From positions 1 to 20,141 of the forward strand of contig CATOLK010000006.1 of NCBI GenBank assembly GCA_951801155.1: a stretch of 20,141 nt of DNA, given 5' to 3'. Positions 1 through 6,611 of this stretch are shown here, piece after piece. Both the position numbers and the translations under genes were made by a program. Under the pieces are notes generated by a model. The model was given only the letters and a program-made list of their open reading frames with translations, did no database searches and was not told the origin of the DNA. This DNA comes from an uncultured Rickettsiales bacterium (GTDB taxonomy: Bacteria > Pseudomonadota > Alphaproteobacteria > Rickettsiales > UBA1997). How positions within the stretch are numbered: position 1 is the first letter of the stretch; every line of letters starts with the position of its first letter.

Positions 1-139
1 GTATTAATGGTTTTACAATAAAACTATTACTATTGTTGTTATTATTACTATTATTGCTATTATTAGTACTATTAATACTATCCGTATTATAGCAATATCT
101 ATTATAGTATTTAATAAAGTTCTGTCTCTGCCTCTGTCA
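1..139 (-). other. Low-complexity trinucleotide tract, possible Asn/Ser-rich coding remnant at the window edge
   Basis: Positions 20-85 are built almost wholly of ATT/ACT/GTT-type triplets. Read on the minus strand, one frame is open from about 137 to the edge. It would encode an Asn/Ser-rich run (NSTNNSNNSNNNNNSNS), followed by FIVKPLI towards position 1. I find no ATG in this frame, which is closed upstream by a TGA lying right beside the palindromic element at 140-366. It may be a gene end cut off by that insertion or only an intergenic microsatellite. Confidence 0.25.
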
Positions 140-366
140 ACTTATATATCAAATTATTAAATAATTAATTTTTATTTAATATTTTTATTATTTATGTTTA
201 TTTTGTTGATTTTTCTTTATTTGTGTCATTTTAAATTAGATTTTCTTGTAAGTTTGTCTTACTAGAAAATCTAATCTGGAATTACGAAATAATGGAAAAT
301 TAAAGAATAAATAATTATAAAAATAAATAATTTTAAAATACAAATAATACTATTTGATGTATAAGT
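140..366. repeat. MITE-like palindromic repeat, copy A
   Basis: This is a near full-length inverted repeat of about 227 bp. It opens with ACTTATATATCAAAT and closes with ATTTGATGTATAAGT. The middle is a hairpin with arms AGATTTTCT and AGAAAATCT around a short loop, flanked by GTCATTTTAAATTAG and CTAATCTGGAATTACG. The same design recurs at 13572-13812 and, cut by the window end, at 20035-20141. No coding potential is visible inside. Size, terminal inverted repeats and dispersal fit a non-autonomous element (MITE or rickettsial-type palindromic element). No target-site duplication is clear. Confidence 0.75.
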
Positions 367-448
367 GGATAATGTCTTACTTTTTTAATAGTTGTTGAAA
401 AATAAATAATTATATTTATCATAAAAATTAATTTTTTAAAAAAAATAT

Positions 449-1078
449 ATGAAAACTTTTGAAGAAATTAAAAATAAGTATGACCATATATTTAATGGTT
501 TAAATGGTTATAGTGTAAGTTTAACTGAAAAACAAAATAAAATTAATGATTTATACATAAAAGATTTAATTTACGGAGAAACTCCTATAGAGTTATTATA
601 TGCTTTATTTCAATTGGATTTTATAAAAGATTATATGAGTAGAGCAAAAGTTTTTTATGATTTGGGTTCAGGAATCGGAAATATGGTTATTGGAAATTAT
701 TTAATAGGAAATTTTGAAAAATGTGTTGGTGTTGAGTTATTAGATAGTTTATATAAAATTTCAAAGATTGCAGAAGAAAGACTGATTTCTTTTGACCCTA
801 ATGCAAAAAATAAAATTAAATTTATTCATGATAATATTTTAAATATAAATATTAGTGATGCAGATTTGGTTTTATTTTGTTGTCCTAATAAGGATGAAAA
901 CTTAAGATCAAAGATGGAAGAGATATTTAAAACATTAAAAAAAGGAGCTGTAATACTTTCTTTAATTCATATAATACAAAACAAGAAAGATTTTGAAATG
1001 TTGGCAGCAAAAATGGTTAGAAGCGCATGGGGCGAAACTCCCATGATGTTTTATAAAAAAATTACAGATTCTTATTAA
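449..1078 (+). CDS. DOT1-like class I SAM-dependent methyltransferase
   Basis: A 209-aa protein with a Rossmann-type methyltransferase core laid out like the DOT1 histone-lysine methyltransferase domain. IYGET (41-45) matches the DOT1 VYGET loop. FYDLGSGIGNMVI (69-81) is the glycine-rich SAM motif I. GVE (94-96) supplies the acidic residue for the ribose. DNILN (128-132) matches DOT1 GDFL. VLFCCPN (141-147) stands where DOT1 has its NNF active-site strand, and AWGETPMMFY (193-202) resembles the late DOT1 Trp segment. The Asn of NNF is replaced by Cys-Cys, so the substrate may differ. There is no signal peptide and no clear Shine-Dalgarno. Similar bacterial and eukaryotic protein-lysine methyltransferases exist, so the target (host or own protein) is unknown. 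Fold assignment is firm; function is inference. Confidence 0.75.
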   Translation: MKTFEEIKNKYDHIFNGLNGYSVSLTEKQNKINDLYIKDLIYGETPIELLYALFQLDFIKDYMSRAKVFYDLGSGIGNMVIGNYLIGNFEKCVGVELLDSLYKISKIAEERLISFDPNAKNKIKFIHDNILNINISDADLVLFCCPNKDENLRSKMEEIFKTLKKGAVILSLIHIIQNKKDFEMLAAKMVRSAWGETPMMFYKKITDSY

Positions 1079-1664
1079 GATTTATATATAAATGGTTTTG
1101 TAGAATTAATTAAAATTTAACCTTTTATGTACTTTTTTTATTTTACTACCGTTTATTCTTTATTTTTTGTTATTTATATTTTTAGATTGTAATTTTACTT
1201 AGCTATAAAATAAAAGAATGTTTTTGTATTAAAAAAATTTGTTTCGCTAGATCTTATATTAATAATTTTCAAGTAATAATTCAATAAGTAATATTATTTG
1301 GAATAATATAATATTTACTGAAAATAATAGATTGAAAATTATTTTTGTTATAAAAATAGTCAAATATATGCGGTAATAAAATTATTTAAACAATATTAGA
1401 CTCTTATACAGAAAATTTTTCGCAAAAAACAAATATTTAAAAAACAAGAACTTTTAATGAAAATTTGTCAAAATACATTTCCATTATTAAAAATTTAAAG
1501 CATTTTTAAATAAGATTTTGGGCTTTGTTGAAAATTATATTTTTTACAATTGTTTAATAATATTGATAAATATATAATTTCTTATATAGAAGGCCTAATA
1601 ATAACTGTACAATTTTTTATATGAATTATCTATTTAATTTTTATTAAAAAAAATCAAATTTTTC
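1079..1664. repeat. Gene-free spacer holding a decayed copy of the 210-bp inverted-repeat family (about 1400-1600)
   Basis: I see no gene in this stretch. Bases of about 1400-1600 match, at low identity, the reverse complement of the element at 19770-19979. Shared blocks are GAAAATTTTTCGCAAAAAAC (element: AAAATTTTCCACAAAAAAC), AAAAACAAGAACTTTTAATG (AAAGACAAGAATTTTTTATA) and GTTGAAAATTATATTTTTTA (GTGGAAAATTATATTTTTTA). The copy is broken by substitutions and small indels in every frame. The rest of the spacer is AT-rich without clear structure. Confidence 0.55.
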
Positions 1665-1693
1665 TTGACTTTTAAAAAATTTATAACTAAAAT
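1665..1693 (+). promoter_or_regulatory. Sigma70-type promoter for tRNA-Asn
   Basis: TTGACT (1665-1670) and TAAAAT (1688-1693) are separated by 17 bp. Transcription would start near 1700, just before the tRNA at 1707. The next gene (1823) has no better promoter and is probably read through from here. Confidence 0.7.
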
Positions 1694-1706
1694 ATATATT
1701 AGGTAT

Positions 1707-1781
1707 TCCACAATAGCTCAGCGGTAGAGCTATCGGCTGTTAACCGATCGGTCGTAGGTTCGAATCCTACTTGTGGAGCCA
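1707..1781 (+). tRNA. tRNA-Asn (anticodon GUU)
   Basis: The acceptor arms TCCACAA (1707-1713) and TTGTGGA (1771-1777) pair fully. The anticodon stem ATCGG/CCGAT (1732-1736/1744-1748) encloses loop CTGTTAA, giving anticodon GTT at 1739-1741. The T arm contains GGTTCGAATCC. Discriminator G (1778) is followed by an encoded CCA (1779-1781). Confidence 0.97.
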
Positions 1782-1822
1782 TCCATTTATCTTATAAATA
1801 TTTAAATTTAATCATTTTTGTC

Positions 1823-2419
1823 ATGAAAATAAACAAGAACGAAACACTCTTTGTAGTAGCATTAGATGTTGAAGCGGGTGAAAAATTTAAAGATTTTGAC
1901 TTAATATATACTGGTGTTGGAAAAGTAAATGCTGCATATATCCTAACAAAAGAACTAATTATTAGAAAATTCAAAAATAAAATGCCTAAATATGTTGTAA
2001 ATTTTGGCAGTTGTGGTAGTAAAAAATTTAAAAAAGGAGAATTGGTTGCTTGTAATAAATTTATTCAAAGAGACATGATGGATTCAAATAACTCGTTAAA
2101 ATCTGAGATAGGTATAACCCCAAGGGATTCGATTCCAATGATTATAGAACATAAAAAGATTATAGAAAATTTAAATTATGCAATATGTGGAACTGGTGAT
2201 AATTTTGCAACTGAACAATCAAAATTAGATATAGTCGAAGCGTATGATATGGAAGCATATTCATTGGCTAAAGTTTGTTATCTGGAGAAAGTTGACTTTA
2301 TTTCAATAAAATATGTTACTGATGGAATAGAAGAAAATGGAAATAATGATTGGGATAAAGAAGTATTATCTAGTTCTGATGCATTTTATAAATATATAAA
2401 TGAAAATTTACTAATATAA
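1823..2419 (+). CDS. MTA/SAH nucleosidase-like phosphorylase-superfamily protein
   Basis: A 198-aa member of the PNP/UDP nucleoside phosphorylase superfamily, closest in layout to 5'-methylthioadenosine/S-adenosylhomocysteine nucleosidase. Visible signatures in order: TGVGKVNAA (30-38), NFGSCG (60-65, the GxxG base of the nucleoside pocket), GTGDNFA (123-129), DMEAYS (142-147, matching the MTAN Met-Glu ribose-binding loop) and IKYVTDG (162-168), whose Asp takes the place of the catalytic Asp. Family members of this kind cleave adenine from MTA or SAH, which would recycle the by-product of SAM-dependent methylation. It is shorter than E. coli MtnN (about 232 aa), so the substrate is not certain. 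It starts 42 bp after tRNA-Asn and probably shares its transcript. ATG follows TTTTTGTC with no Shine-Dalgarno. Confidence 0.75.
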   Translation: MKINKNETLFVVALDVEAGEKFKDFDLIYTGVGKVNAAYILTKELIIRKFKNKMPKYVVNFGSCGSKKFKKGELVACNKFIQRDMMDSNNSLKSEIGITPRDSIPMIIEHKKIIENLNYAICGTGDNFATEQSKLDIVEAYDMEAYSLAKVCYLEKVDFISIKYVTDGIEENGNNDWDKEVLSSSDAFYKYINENLLI

Positions 2420-2504
2420 TCTTAAAATTTATTTGTTTATTTTATATTTTAGCTAGAAAAAATTATTCAACATAATAGATTTTTGCGTAGAAATAGTATA
2501 ACTT

Positions 2505-2611
2505 TCCAAAAAATTCTAAACCTTATTTCAAAATACTTCAAATTTTTAAAATTTTTTTGTCTTTTTTATATTAATATTTGTTTTTTTGTGGAAAATTTTT
2601 ATTGATAAGAT
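2505..2611. repeat. Partial decayed copy of the 210-bp inverted-repeat family
   Basis: TTTCCAAAAAATTCTAAACC corresponds to TTTCCACAAAATTCCAAATC at about 19839. TTGTCTTTTTT followed by TTTTTTGTGGAAAATTTTTAT (about 2558-2601) corresponds to about 19932-19972. The internal part is shortened. Orientation is the same as the copy at 19770-19979. Confidence 0.55.
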
Positions 2612-2668
2612 TCAATAAATTATTCAAAGCAGTAAATGTGTGAAAAAGTATTTAAAAATTTTTCCACT

Positions 2669-3538
2669 TTAAATTTTATATATAAAATCTAAAATTTTAT
2701 TAATTATAATAATTGCTTCATTTTTTTCATTTAAAATACTCAATGTATTAGAAAAATATTGAAAATAATCATTATCTATAATAATTTTTATAGCTTTTTC
2801 ATAACTAAATATATTAATACTTTCTTCAATATTAGATATATCAATATTAATTTTGTCACTATTTTTATCGAAATTTGAAATTTTTCTTATTTTTATATTA
2901 TCGTCAAAGAAAGTTTTCAGTTTGTTTTTATTATCTTTTGATGATAATAATGCTAAATATTCTTCATAAAAAGTATCTTTTAAGTATCTTTGTGTTTTTT
3001 GGTTTGTATATTTTTCAAGTTTTAATATATTCTCAAGTATAAAATTTTTATTATTTGTTACATTTATTAAGTGTTCAAAATATTTTGAAAAATCACCACC
3101 CCTGTGTACTACGTCCTGAATTTTATACAATAGTATTACTATTTGTAAATTTTTTTCATTATTAGCTGGATTAATATTTTCTAAATTTGAAATATTATTC
3201 TGCAAAGTATTAACTTTTTCTTGTAAATCCAATATAAGTTTTTCAAAATTTTCTATTTTACCGGCAAAAAATTCTTCTTTTAATTTTACTTTTTCTTCAA
3301 AATTATCTAAAGTATCCTTTATTAATTCAACATTTTCTTCTTGATCTATAATATTTTCTTCTAAAATTCCTTCTATATTTTGTTGCAATAAGTATTTATT
3401 TTTTATTTTATAAGTAATACAAACAATTAGCGTACAGAATGTTATAATAATTATATATTTAACATATTTAAATATTTTTTTAAAAATACTTTTAAATTTA
3501 TTTTTTAAATTCAACTCTTTTTTAAAAATTTTAGGCAT
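2669..3538 (-). CDS. Mic60/mitofilin-like membrane-anchored coiled-coil protein
   Basis: A 289-aa protein with a short basic cytoplasmic N-terminus, one membrane segment (about 26-43, YVKYIIIITFCTLIVCI), a charged heptad-rich coiled coil (about 50-122) and a helical C-terminal region. LYKIQDVVHRGGDFSKYFEH (137-156) resembles the conserved 'RGxxF' start of the C-terminal domain of alphaproteobacterial mitofilin/Mic60 homologues (COG4223). The whole architecture (TM, coiled coil, helical C-terminus) fits that family, whose members shape or tether the inner membrane. It begins 3 bp after the stop of the IalB-like gene and must be in the same operon. The call rests on layout and a short motif, so a generic coiled-coil membrane protein remains possible. 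Confidence 0.5.
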   Translation of the reverse strand: MPKIFKKELNLKNKFKSIFKKIFKYVKYIIIITFCTLIVCITYKIKNKYLLQQNIEGILEENIIDQEENVELIKDTLDNFEEKVKLKEEFFAGKIENFEKLILDLQEKVNTLQNNISNLENINPANNEKNLQIVILLYKIQDVVHRGGDFSKYFEHLINVTNNKNFILENILKLEKYTNQKTQRYLKDTFYEEYLALLSSKDNKNKLKTFFDDNIKIRKISNFDKNSDKINIDISNIEESINIFSYEKAIKIIIDNDYFQYFSNTLSILNEKNEAIIIINKILDFIYKI

Positions 3539-3541
3539 AAT

Positions 3542-4063
3542 TTATTCACAAATTTTTAATAATTCATCATATGCTTCATTAAAACCATTTAAAGAATATA
3601 TATCAATTAATTTTTTATCGTTTATATATTCTACACTAACACTAAAAACAGTAGATTTTTTTAACTCATCTATAATTTGTGTATCATCATATGAATTATA
3701 AGCCCAAGCTTTATCTTCATATGCAAAAATTGGAAATTTTCTCTTTGCTATATCTAATTCTGCCTTGATTATTTCTTTGTTTAAAATTTGTCCAAATGAT
3801 AAATATATTTCTGGTTTAAATTCATCTCCTTTTTCTATTATGACATTAAAAAGAGACTGCCCTCTTTTATTAAAATTATCATATCTTTGCTGTGGAATCG
3901 AAACCATGTAACACAATAATTTCTTATGGTTATTTATTGTTTTAAACAATACCCAATCGCCAAATACCGCAACAGGTTCTCCTCCATAGCTACTATGACT
4001 ATAAAAAAAATTAAACAATAAAAAAATTAAAACAAATAATGTCTTATTTTCTAATTTTTTCAT
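3542..4063 (-). CDS. IalB-like (invasion-associated locus B family) periplasmic protein
   Basis: A 173-aa protein with a clear Sec signal peptide: KK start, hydrophobic core 8-20, likely cleavage near 26-27 (SSYG/GEP). The mature part carries GDWVLFKT (35-42), LLCYMVS (49-55), KRGQSLFNV (66-74) and a C-terminal GFNEAYDELLKIC (160-172). This follows the usual IalB pattern: W-x-V-x... Cys-Y, R-G-x-x-x-x-V, and a final GF..A...L..C. The two cysteines (51 and 172) could form a disulfide. IalB family proteins are small exported proteins of alphaproteobacteria, linked to erythrocyte invasion in Bartonella; here only the family is claimed. It lies between rpmJ (24 bp upstream) and the Mic60-like gene. 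Confidence 0.65.
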   Translation of the reverse strand: MKKLENKTLFVLIFLLFNFFYSHSSYGGEPVAVFGDWVLFKTINNHKKLLCYMVSIPQQRYDNFNKRGQSLFNVIIEKGDEFKPEIYLSFGQILNKEIIKAELDIAKRKFPIFAYEDKAWAYNSYDDTQIIDELKKSTVFSVSVEYINDKKLIDIYSLNGFNEAYDELLKICE

Positions 4064-4087
4064 ATTATTTATACTAATTGTTAATTT

Positions 4088-4240
4088 TTAGCCTTGAGAA
4101 ACTTTGTTTCTTGGATTTTTTTTATTAATTACTACCAAAACTGTCTTTTGTGAGCCATCTTTTCTGCTCTTTTTTCTTCTAACAACCTTACAGTTTTTAT
4201 CTCTGTTTTTACATGTTTTTATTGATGCTGCAATTCTCAT
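4088..4240 (-). CDS. rpmJ: Ribosomal protein bL36 (long form)
   Basis: A 50-codon ORF, MRIAASIKTCKNRDKNCKVV at the N-terminus and INKKNPRNKVSQG at the end, has the bL36 pattern (K..SLK..K.RD.DC.VVRR ... VINKKN.R.K..QG). Usual alphaproteobacterial bL36 is about 41 aa; this one has an extra basic stretch of about nine residues in the middle (near 23-33, KKSRKDGSQKT). The classic zinc-ligand set is absent; only Cys10 and Cys17 remain. bL36 binds 23S rRNA in the large subunit. A good promoter lies just upstream, and the IalB-like and Mic60-like genes follow on the same strand. Confidence 0.88.
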   Translation of the reverse strand: MRIAASIKTCKNRDKNCKVVRRKKSRKDGSQKTVLVVINKKNPRNKVSQG

Positions 4241-4281
4241 TGTCTTTAAAATTGTTGATAAAAAATAATATATACCAAAGT

Positions 4282-4310
4282 AGTATAGTATATAATAATT
4301 ATTTTGTCAA
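4282..4310 (-). promoter_or_regulatory. Sigma70-type promoter for rpmJ and downstream genes
   Basis: On the minus strand, TTGACA (4310-4305) and TATACT (4287-4282) are spaced by exactly 17 bp. Transcription would start about 35 bp before the rpmJ ATG. No other promoter of this quality is seen before the IalB-like or Mic60-like gene. Confidence 0.75.
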
Positions 4311-4376
4311 TAGATTTTTAATTATATCATTTATGCAAAAAATAATAAAATTACATAATAACTTTTAATTAAATAC

Positions 4377-4407
4377 TTGCAAATAAAATTATTAAAAATA
4401 ATATAAT
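4377..4407 (+). promoter_or_regulatory. Likely promoter for the membrane protein gene at 4437
   Basis: TTGCAA (4377-4382) and TATAAT (4402-4407) are separated by 19 bp, slightly long, 30 bp before the start codon. The same TTGCAA -35 hexamer occurs before tmk with ideal spacing. Confidence 0.5.
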
Positions 4408-4436
4408 CCATATTAAAATAATGTTTTAATGCAAAT

Positions 4437-4952
4437 ATGAAGGCGAAAATAAACAATTTTCTATTAAAAATAAAAGAAAAATTATCTAATTCTTTTAGTT
4501 TATTTAAAAAGAAAGTAAGCGATTCCTATTATAAATGTAAAAAAGGAGACGAAACTTTAAAAAATATATTATTATATTGGTCATTTATACCATGTACTTT
4601 ATATTTATATATAAGTTATAAATTTTATTTATTTCGTTTAATTAGATCTATAATAAATATATTTATGTTATTTTTTACTGTTTTATGTTTCTATTTTATA
4701 CAAAAAGCTGTAAAGGTTCATCCTGAATATGATTCAGAAGTAACTGAAGAGTTGGAAAAAGCAGAATATTATTCAACATTAACTGAAGAAGAGTATAAAA
4801 AAGCTATAAAAACAGATAGTTTTAATAAAAAGAAAAATTTTATAAAAAGAATTCTCAATATAGGAAATTCAAAAAAAGTCGATTTATACAAAATAGTTAG
4901 AATTTTTGTTGTATTAACTTTTTTAGTAGCTTTAAAAAGAATTATTTTTTAA
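4437..4952 (+). CDS. Hypothetical membrane protein
   Basis: I do not recognise the family of this 171-aa protein. It has a basic N-terminal 40 residues with an amphipathic look, two closely spaced membrane segments (about 42-62 and 67-90), an acidic then basic soluble loop (about 93-150, containing HPEYDSEVTEELEKAEYY) and a final membrane segment (153-168) ending in KRIIF. The loop suggests a cytoplasmic or periplasmic binding surface. It stands alone between the divergent rpmJ promoter and the 6S-like RNA and has its own promoter-like sequence. Codon use looks like that of its neighbours. Confidence 0.65.
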   Translation: MKAKINNFLLKIKEKLSNSFSLFKKKVSDSYYKCKKGDETLKNILLYWSFIPCTLYLYISYKFYLFRLIRSIINIFMLFFTVLCFYFIQKAVKVHPEYDSEVTEELEKAEYYSTLTEEEYKKAIKTDSFNKKKNFIKRILNIGNSKKVDLYKIVRIFVVLTFLVALKRIIF

Positions 4953-5084
4953 TATAATTTTTTATAATTATTAGGTCTTCTGCATAAAAAATTATCAATT
5001 TCATTAATACATCTAATAAATTAACAATTTATAAAAATTAAAATTTAATATCAAGCAATTATTGGATTATTTTTATTTTTGACG

Positions 5085-5240
5085 ACTCTCCTATACCACT
5101 TAAAAGGATGGGAAGAAGTCACTAAGACCATGTATGCAAAAGTGGCAACCGCGTAATGTAAGCAATTTTACAACAGAGGCAGTCCCGAATTTTTAAAAGA
5201 GTCTCTGGGATTCATACAAACCCTGTCCTTTAAAGTAGTA
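5085..5240 (-). ncRNA. ssrS: Structured RNA, probably 6S RNA
   Basis: This block is visibly richer in G and C than its surroundings and has no ORF. Its ends form a long imperfect stem: 5094-5112 pairs with 5221-5240 (CTT-AAAGGA-GGG with CCC-TCCTTT-AAG). Inside, TGTATG (5131-5136) pairs with CATACA (5213-5218) beyond an asymmetric bubble, with further short hairpins. A rod closed by a long stem with a large internal bubble and about 155 nt is the 6S RNA plan. It lies 11 bp beyond the ZapA-like gene, and zapA-ssrS adjacency is classical in proteobacteria; that sets the strand. G-U pairs are compatible with either strand, so the orientation is less sure than the RNA itself. SRP RNA, RNase P and tmRNA signatures are absent. 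Confidence 0.55.
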
Positions 5241-5251
5241 TTAAACCAATA

Positions 5252-5746
5252 TTAATACAATAAAATTTTATTTTCAAGATTTTTTATATCACTTTTAATA
5301 TTTTCTGCAAAATTATCAATTAATAATAAATATTCATTTTTTTGATTTTCTGTACTTTTTTGATTTTTACCATTAAGTTCAATTTTTTTTATAATATTAG
5401 CTACAATTAGTTTTTCTTTTGTTTTTTCAATTTCGTTTATTTTTTCTCCATAACCAGTATTAACACTAATTTTATTTTGTTGTATATATTTACTTATGGA
5501 TTTTATAAATAAAAACATATTTTCTTCCATTTTTTCATCCATTAAATTACTTAATTTTATTCCTGTCTCGAACAATAAAAATGATAACAAAATAGTTTCA
5601 TCTATATTACAATTAAGATTTACAGTAATCTTATTGTATTCCTTATTTAATTCTTTTGAAATATTTTCAAACAGAGTTTTTTCATTTTCGCTATTATAAT
5701 TTACCTTTGTTTTAACACTTCCTATACTAATTTCCATTTGCTGCAT
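5252..5746 (-). CDS. zapA: ZapA-like cell division protein
   Basis: In this 164-aa protein the N-terminal 70 residues follow the ZapA fold: MEISIGSVKTKVNYNSENEK (4-23; a strand-turn-strand 'V.I.I.G..Y.I.C..GEE') and a helix, then DETILLSFLLFETGIKLSNL (49-68), matching the ZapA helix that in most members reads 'lvLAALnLADEL'. The rest is a lysine/glutamate-rich coiled-coil tail, longer than in most ZapA proteins (about 100 aa). ZapA crosslinks FtsZ filaments at the division ring. The coiled-coil gene 5 bp upstream and the 6S-like RNA just downstream match the usual alphaproteobacterial zapA neighbourhood. Sequence match is modest; context raises the confidence. Confidence 0.6.
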   Translation of the reverse strand: MQQMEISIGSVKTKVNYNSENEKTLFENISKELNKEYNKITVNLNCNIDETILLSFLLFETGIKLSNLMDEKMEENMFLFIKSISKYIQQNKISVNTGYGEKINEIEKTKEKLIVANIIKKIELNGKNQKSTENQKNEYLLLIDNFAENIKSDIKNLENKILLY

Positions 5747-5750
5747 ATTT

Positions 5751-6611
5751 TTACTCCATTTCCTGAATTATATTATTATAGTTATCTAAAATTTCTAGAA
5801 AATAATTTTTTAAATCTGATATTTTTTCACTTTTGTTTTTCATTTCTTTTGTTAATGTTTCAATTGTATTTAATTGGGATTTATTTAAATTTACTAAATT
5901 TAAATTTTTTTCATTTAAAATAATTATTTTATTTTTTAAAACTTCATTTTCTTTTGTAAATGCTTCAATATTATTTTTTAGGTTTTTATTCTCAATTTTT
6001 AATTTATCTATAGTTGTAAAACAATCTTTATTTATTTTTTCTTTTTCCTCCAATTCCATTGCTATAATTTTAAAAGCAGTCATATCTTTTGTATTTATTT
6101 TATTTTCATTACTATTTAATTTTTCATTATATTCAGATTTTATTTGATTAATTTTATCATTGTATTTGATTTTTACTTTGTTGCTTTTAATTTCCGCTTT
6201 TATTGTTTTTTTAAAAAGTTTGTTGTTATTTTTGGATATAAGCAATTCATTAAAAATTATTTTAGAAATAAATATTTTATTTTTTATATTATTATCATTA
6301 ATTTTTTTGCTTGTTAATATTTCAATTTCTTTTTTTAGTGAAAAAATTTCCTTATTTTTCCTATCCATTATGGATTTTACTGTAGATAATAGACTATCAA
6401 ATGAAGCATTTATTTCGTTTTTTTTATCAAAAAGTAAATTTTTTACACTATCCATATCTAAAAAGTTATTGATTATTGTAATATTTTGTTTTAAATTATA
6501 TTTAATGGTAAATGATTTTTTGATAAAATCAAGTAATTTTATAAAAAATTTAAAGTAATGCTTTAGGAATATGAGTAACGTTGAGACCAATATAATAAAT
6601 GATATAGACAA
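5751..6611 (-). CDS. Membrane-anchored coiled-coil protein upstream of zapA
   Basis: The 286-aa reading starts with a hydrophobic stretch (SISFIILVSTLLIFL, 2-16), then a basic hydrophobic region to about 40, and from about 55 to the end is almost pure coiled coil rich in Lys, Glu, Asn and Ile. In alphaproteobacteria a small coiled-coil gene often precedes zapA, and this one ends 5 bp before it, so a division-related role is plausible but unproven. The ATG at 6611 lies inside the divergent virB4 gene (41-bp overlap) and has no Shine-Dalgarno. Starting at Met53 would remove the overlap but also the membrane segment. No domain is recognised beyond the coiled coil. Confidence 0.6.
   Translation of the reverse strand: MSISFIILVSTLLIFLKHYFKFFIKLLDFIKKSFTIKYNLKQNITIINNFLDMDSVKNLLFDKKNEINASFDSLLSTVKSIMDRKNKEIFSLKKEIEILTSKKINDNNIKNKIFISKIIFNELLISKNNNKLFKKTIKAEIKSNKVKIKYNDKINQIKSEYNEKLNSNENKINTKDMTAFKIIAMELEEKEKINKDCFTTIDKLKIENKNLKNNIEAFTKENEVLKNKIIILNEKNLNLVNLNKSQLNTIETLTKEMKNKSEKISDLKNYFLEILDNYNNIIQEME

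Noticed and set aside
1792..1974. 60-codon minus-strand frame at the start of the nucleosidase-like gene
   Set aside because: Antisense to conserved nucleosidase motifs and overlapping the region next to the tRNA; no ribosome site or family match.
5085..5240. SRP RNA, RNase P RNA or two-piece tmRNA for the structured block
   Set aside because: No GGAAGGnAGCAGCC SRP loop, no RNase P P4 sequences and far too short for it, and no tmRNA tag frame or tRNA-like T arm.
5738..6558. Several plus-strand frames of 60-130 codons rich in Phe, Leu and Ile
   Set aside because: They mirror the Lys/Asn/Glu-rich coiled-coil gene and the ZapA-like gene on the other strand and carry no domain of their own.
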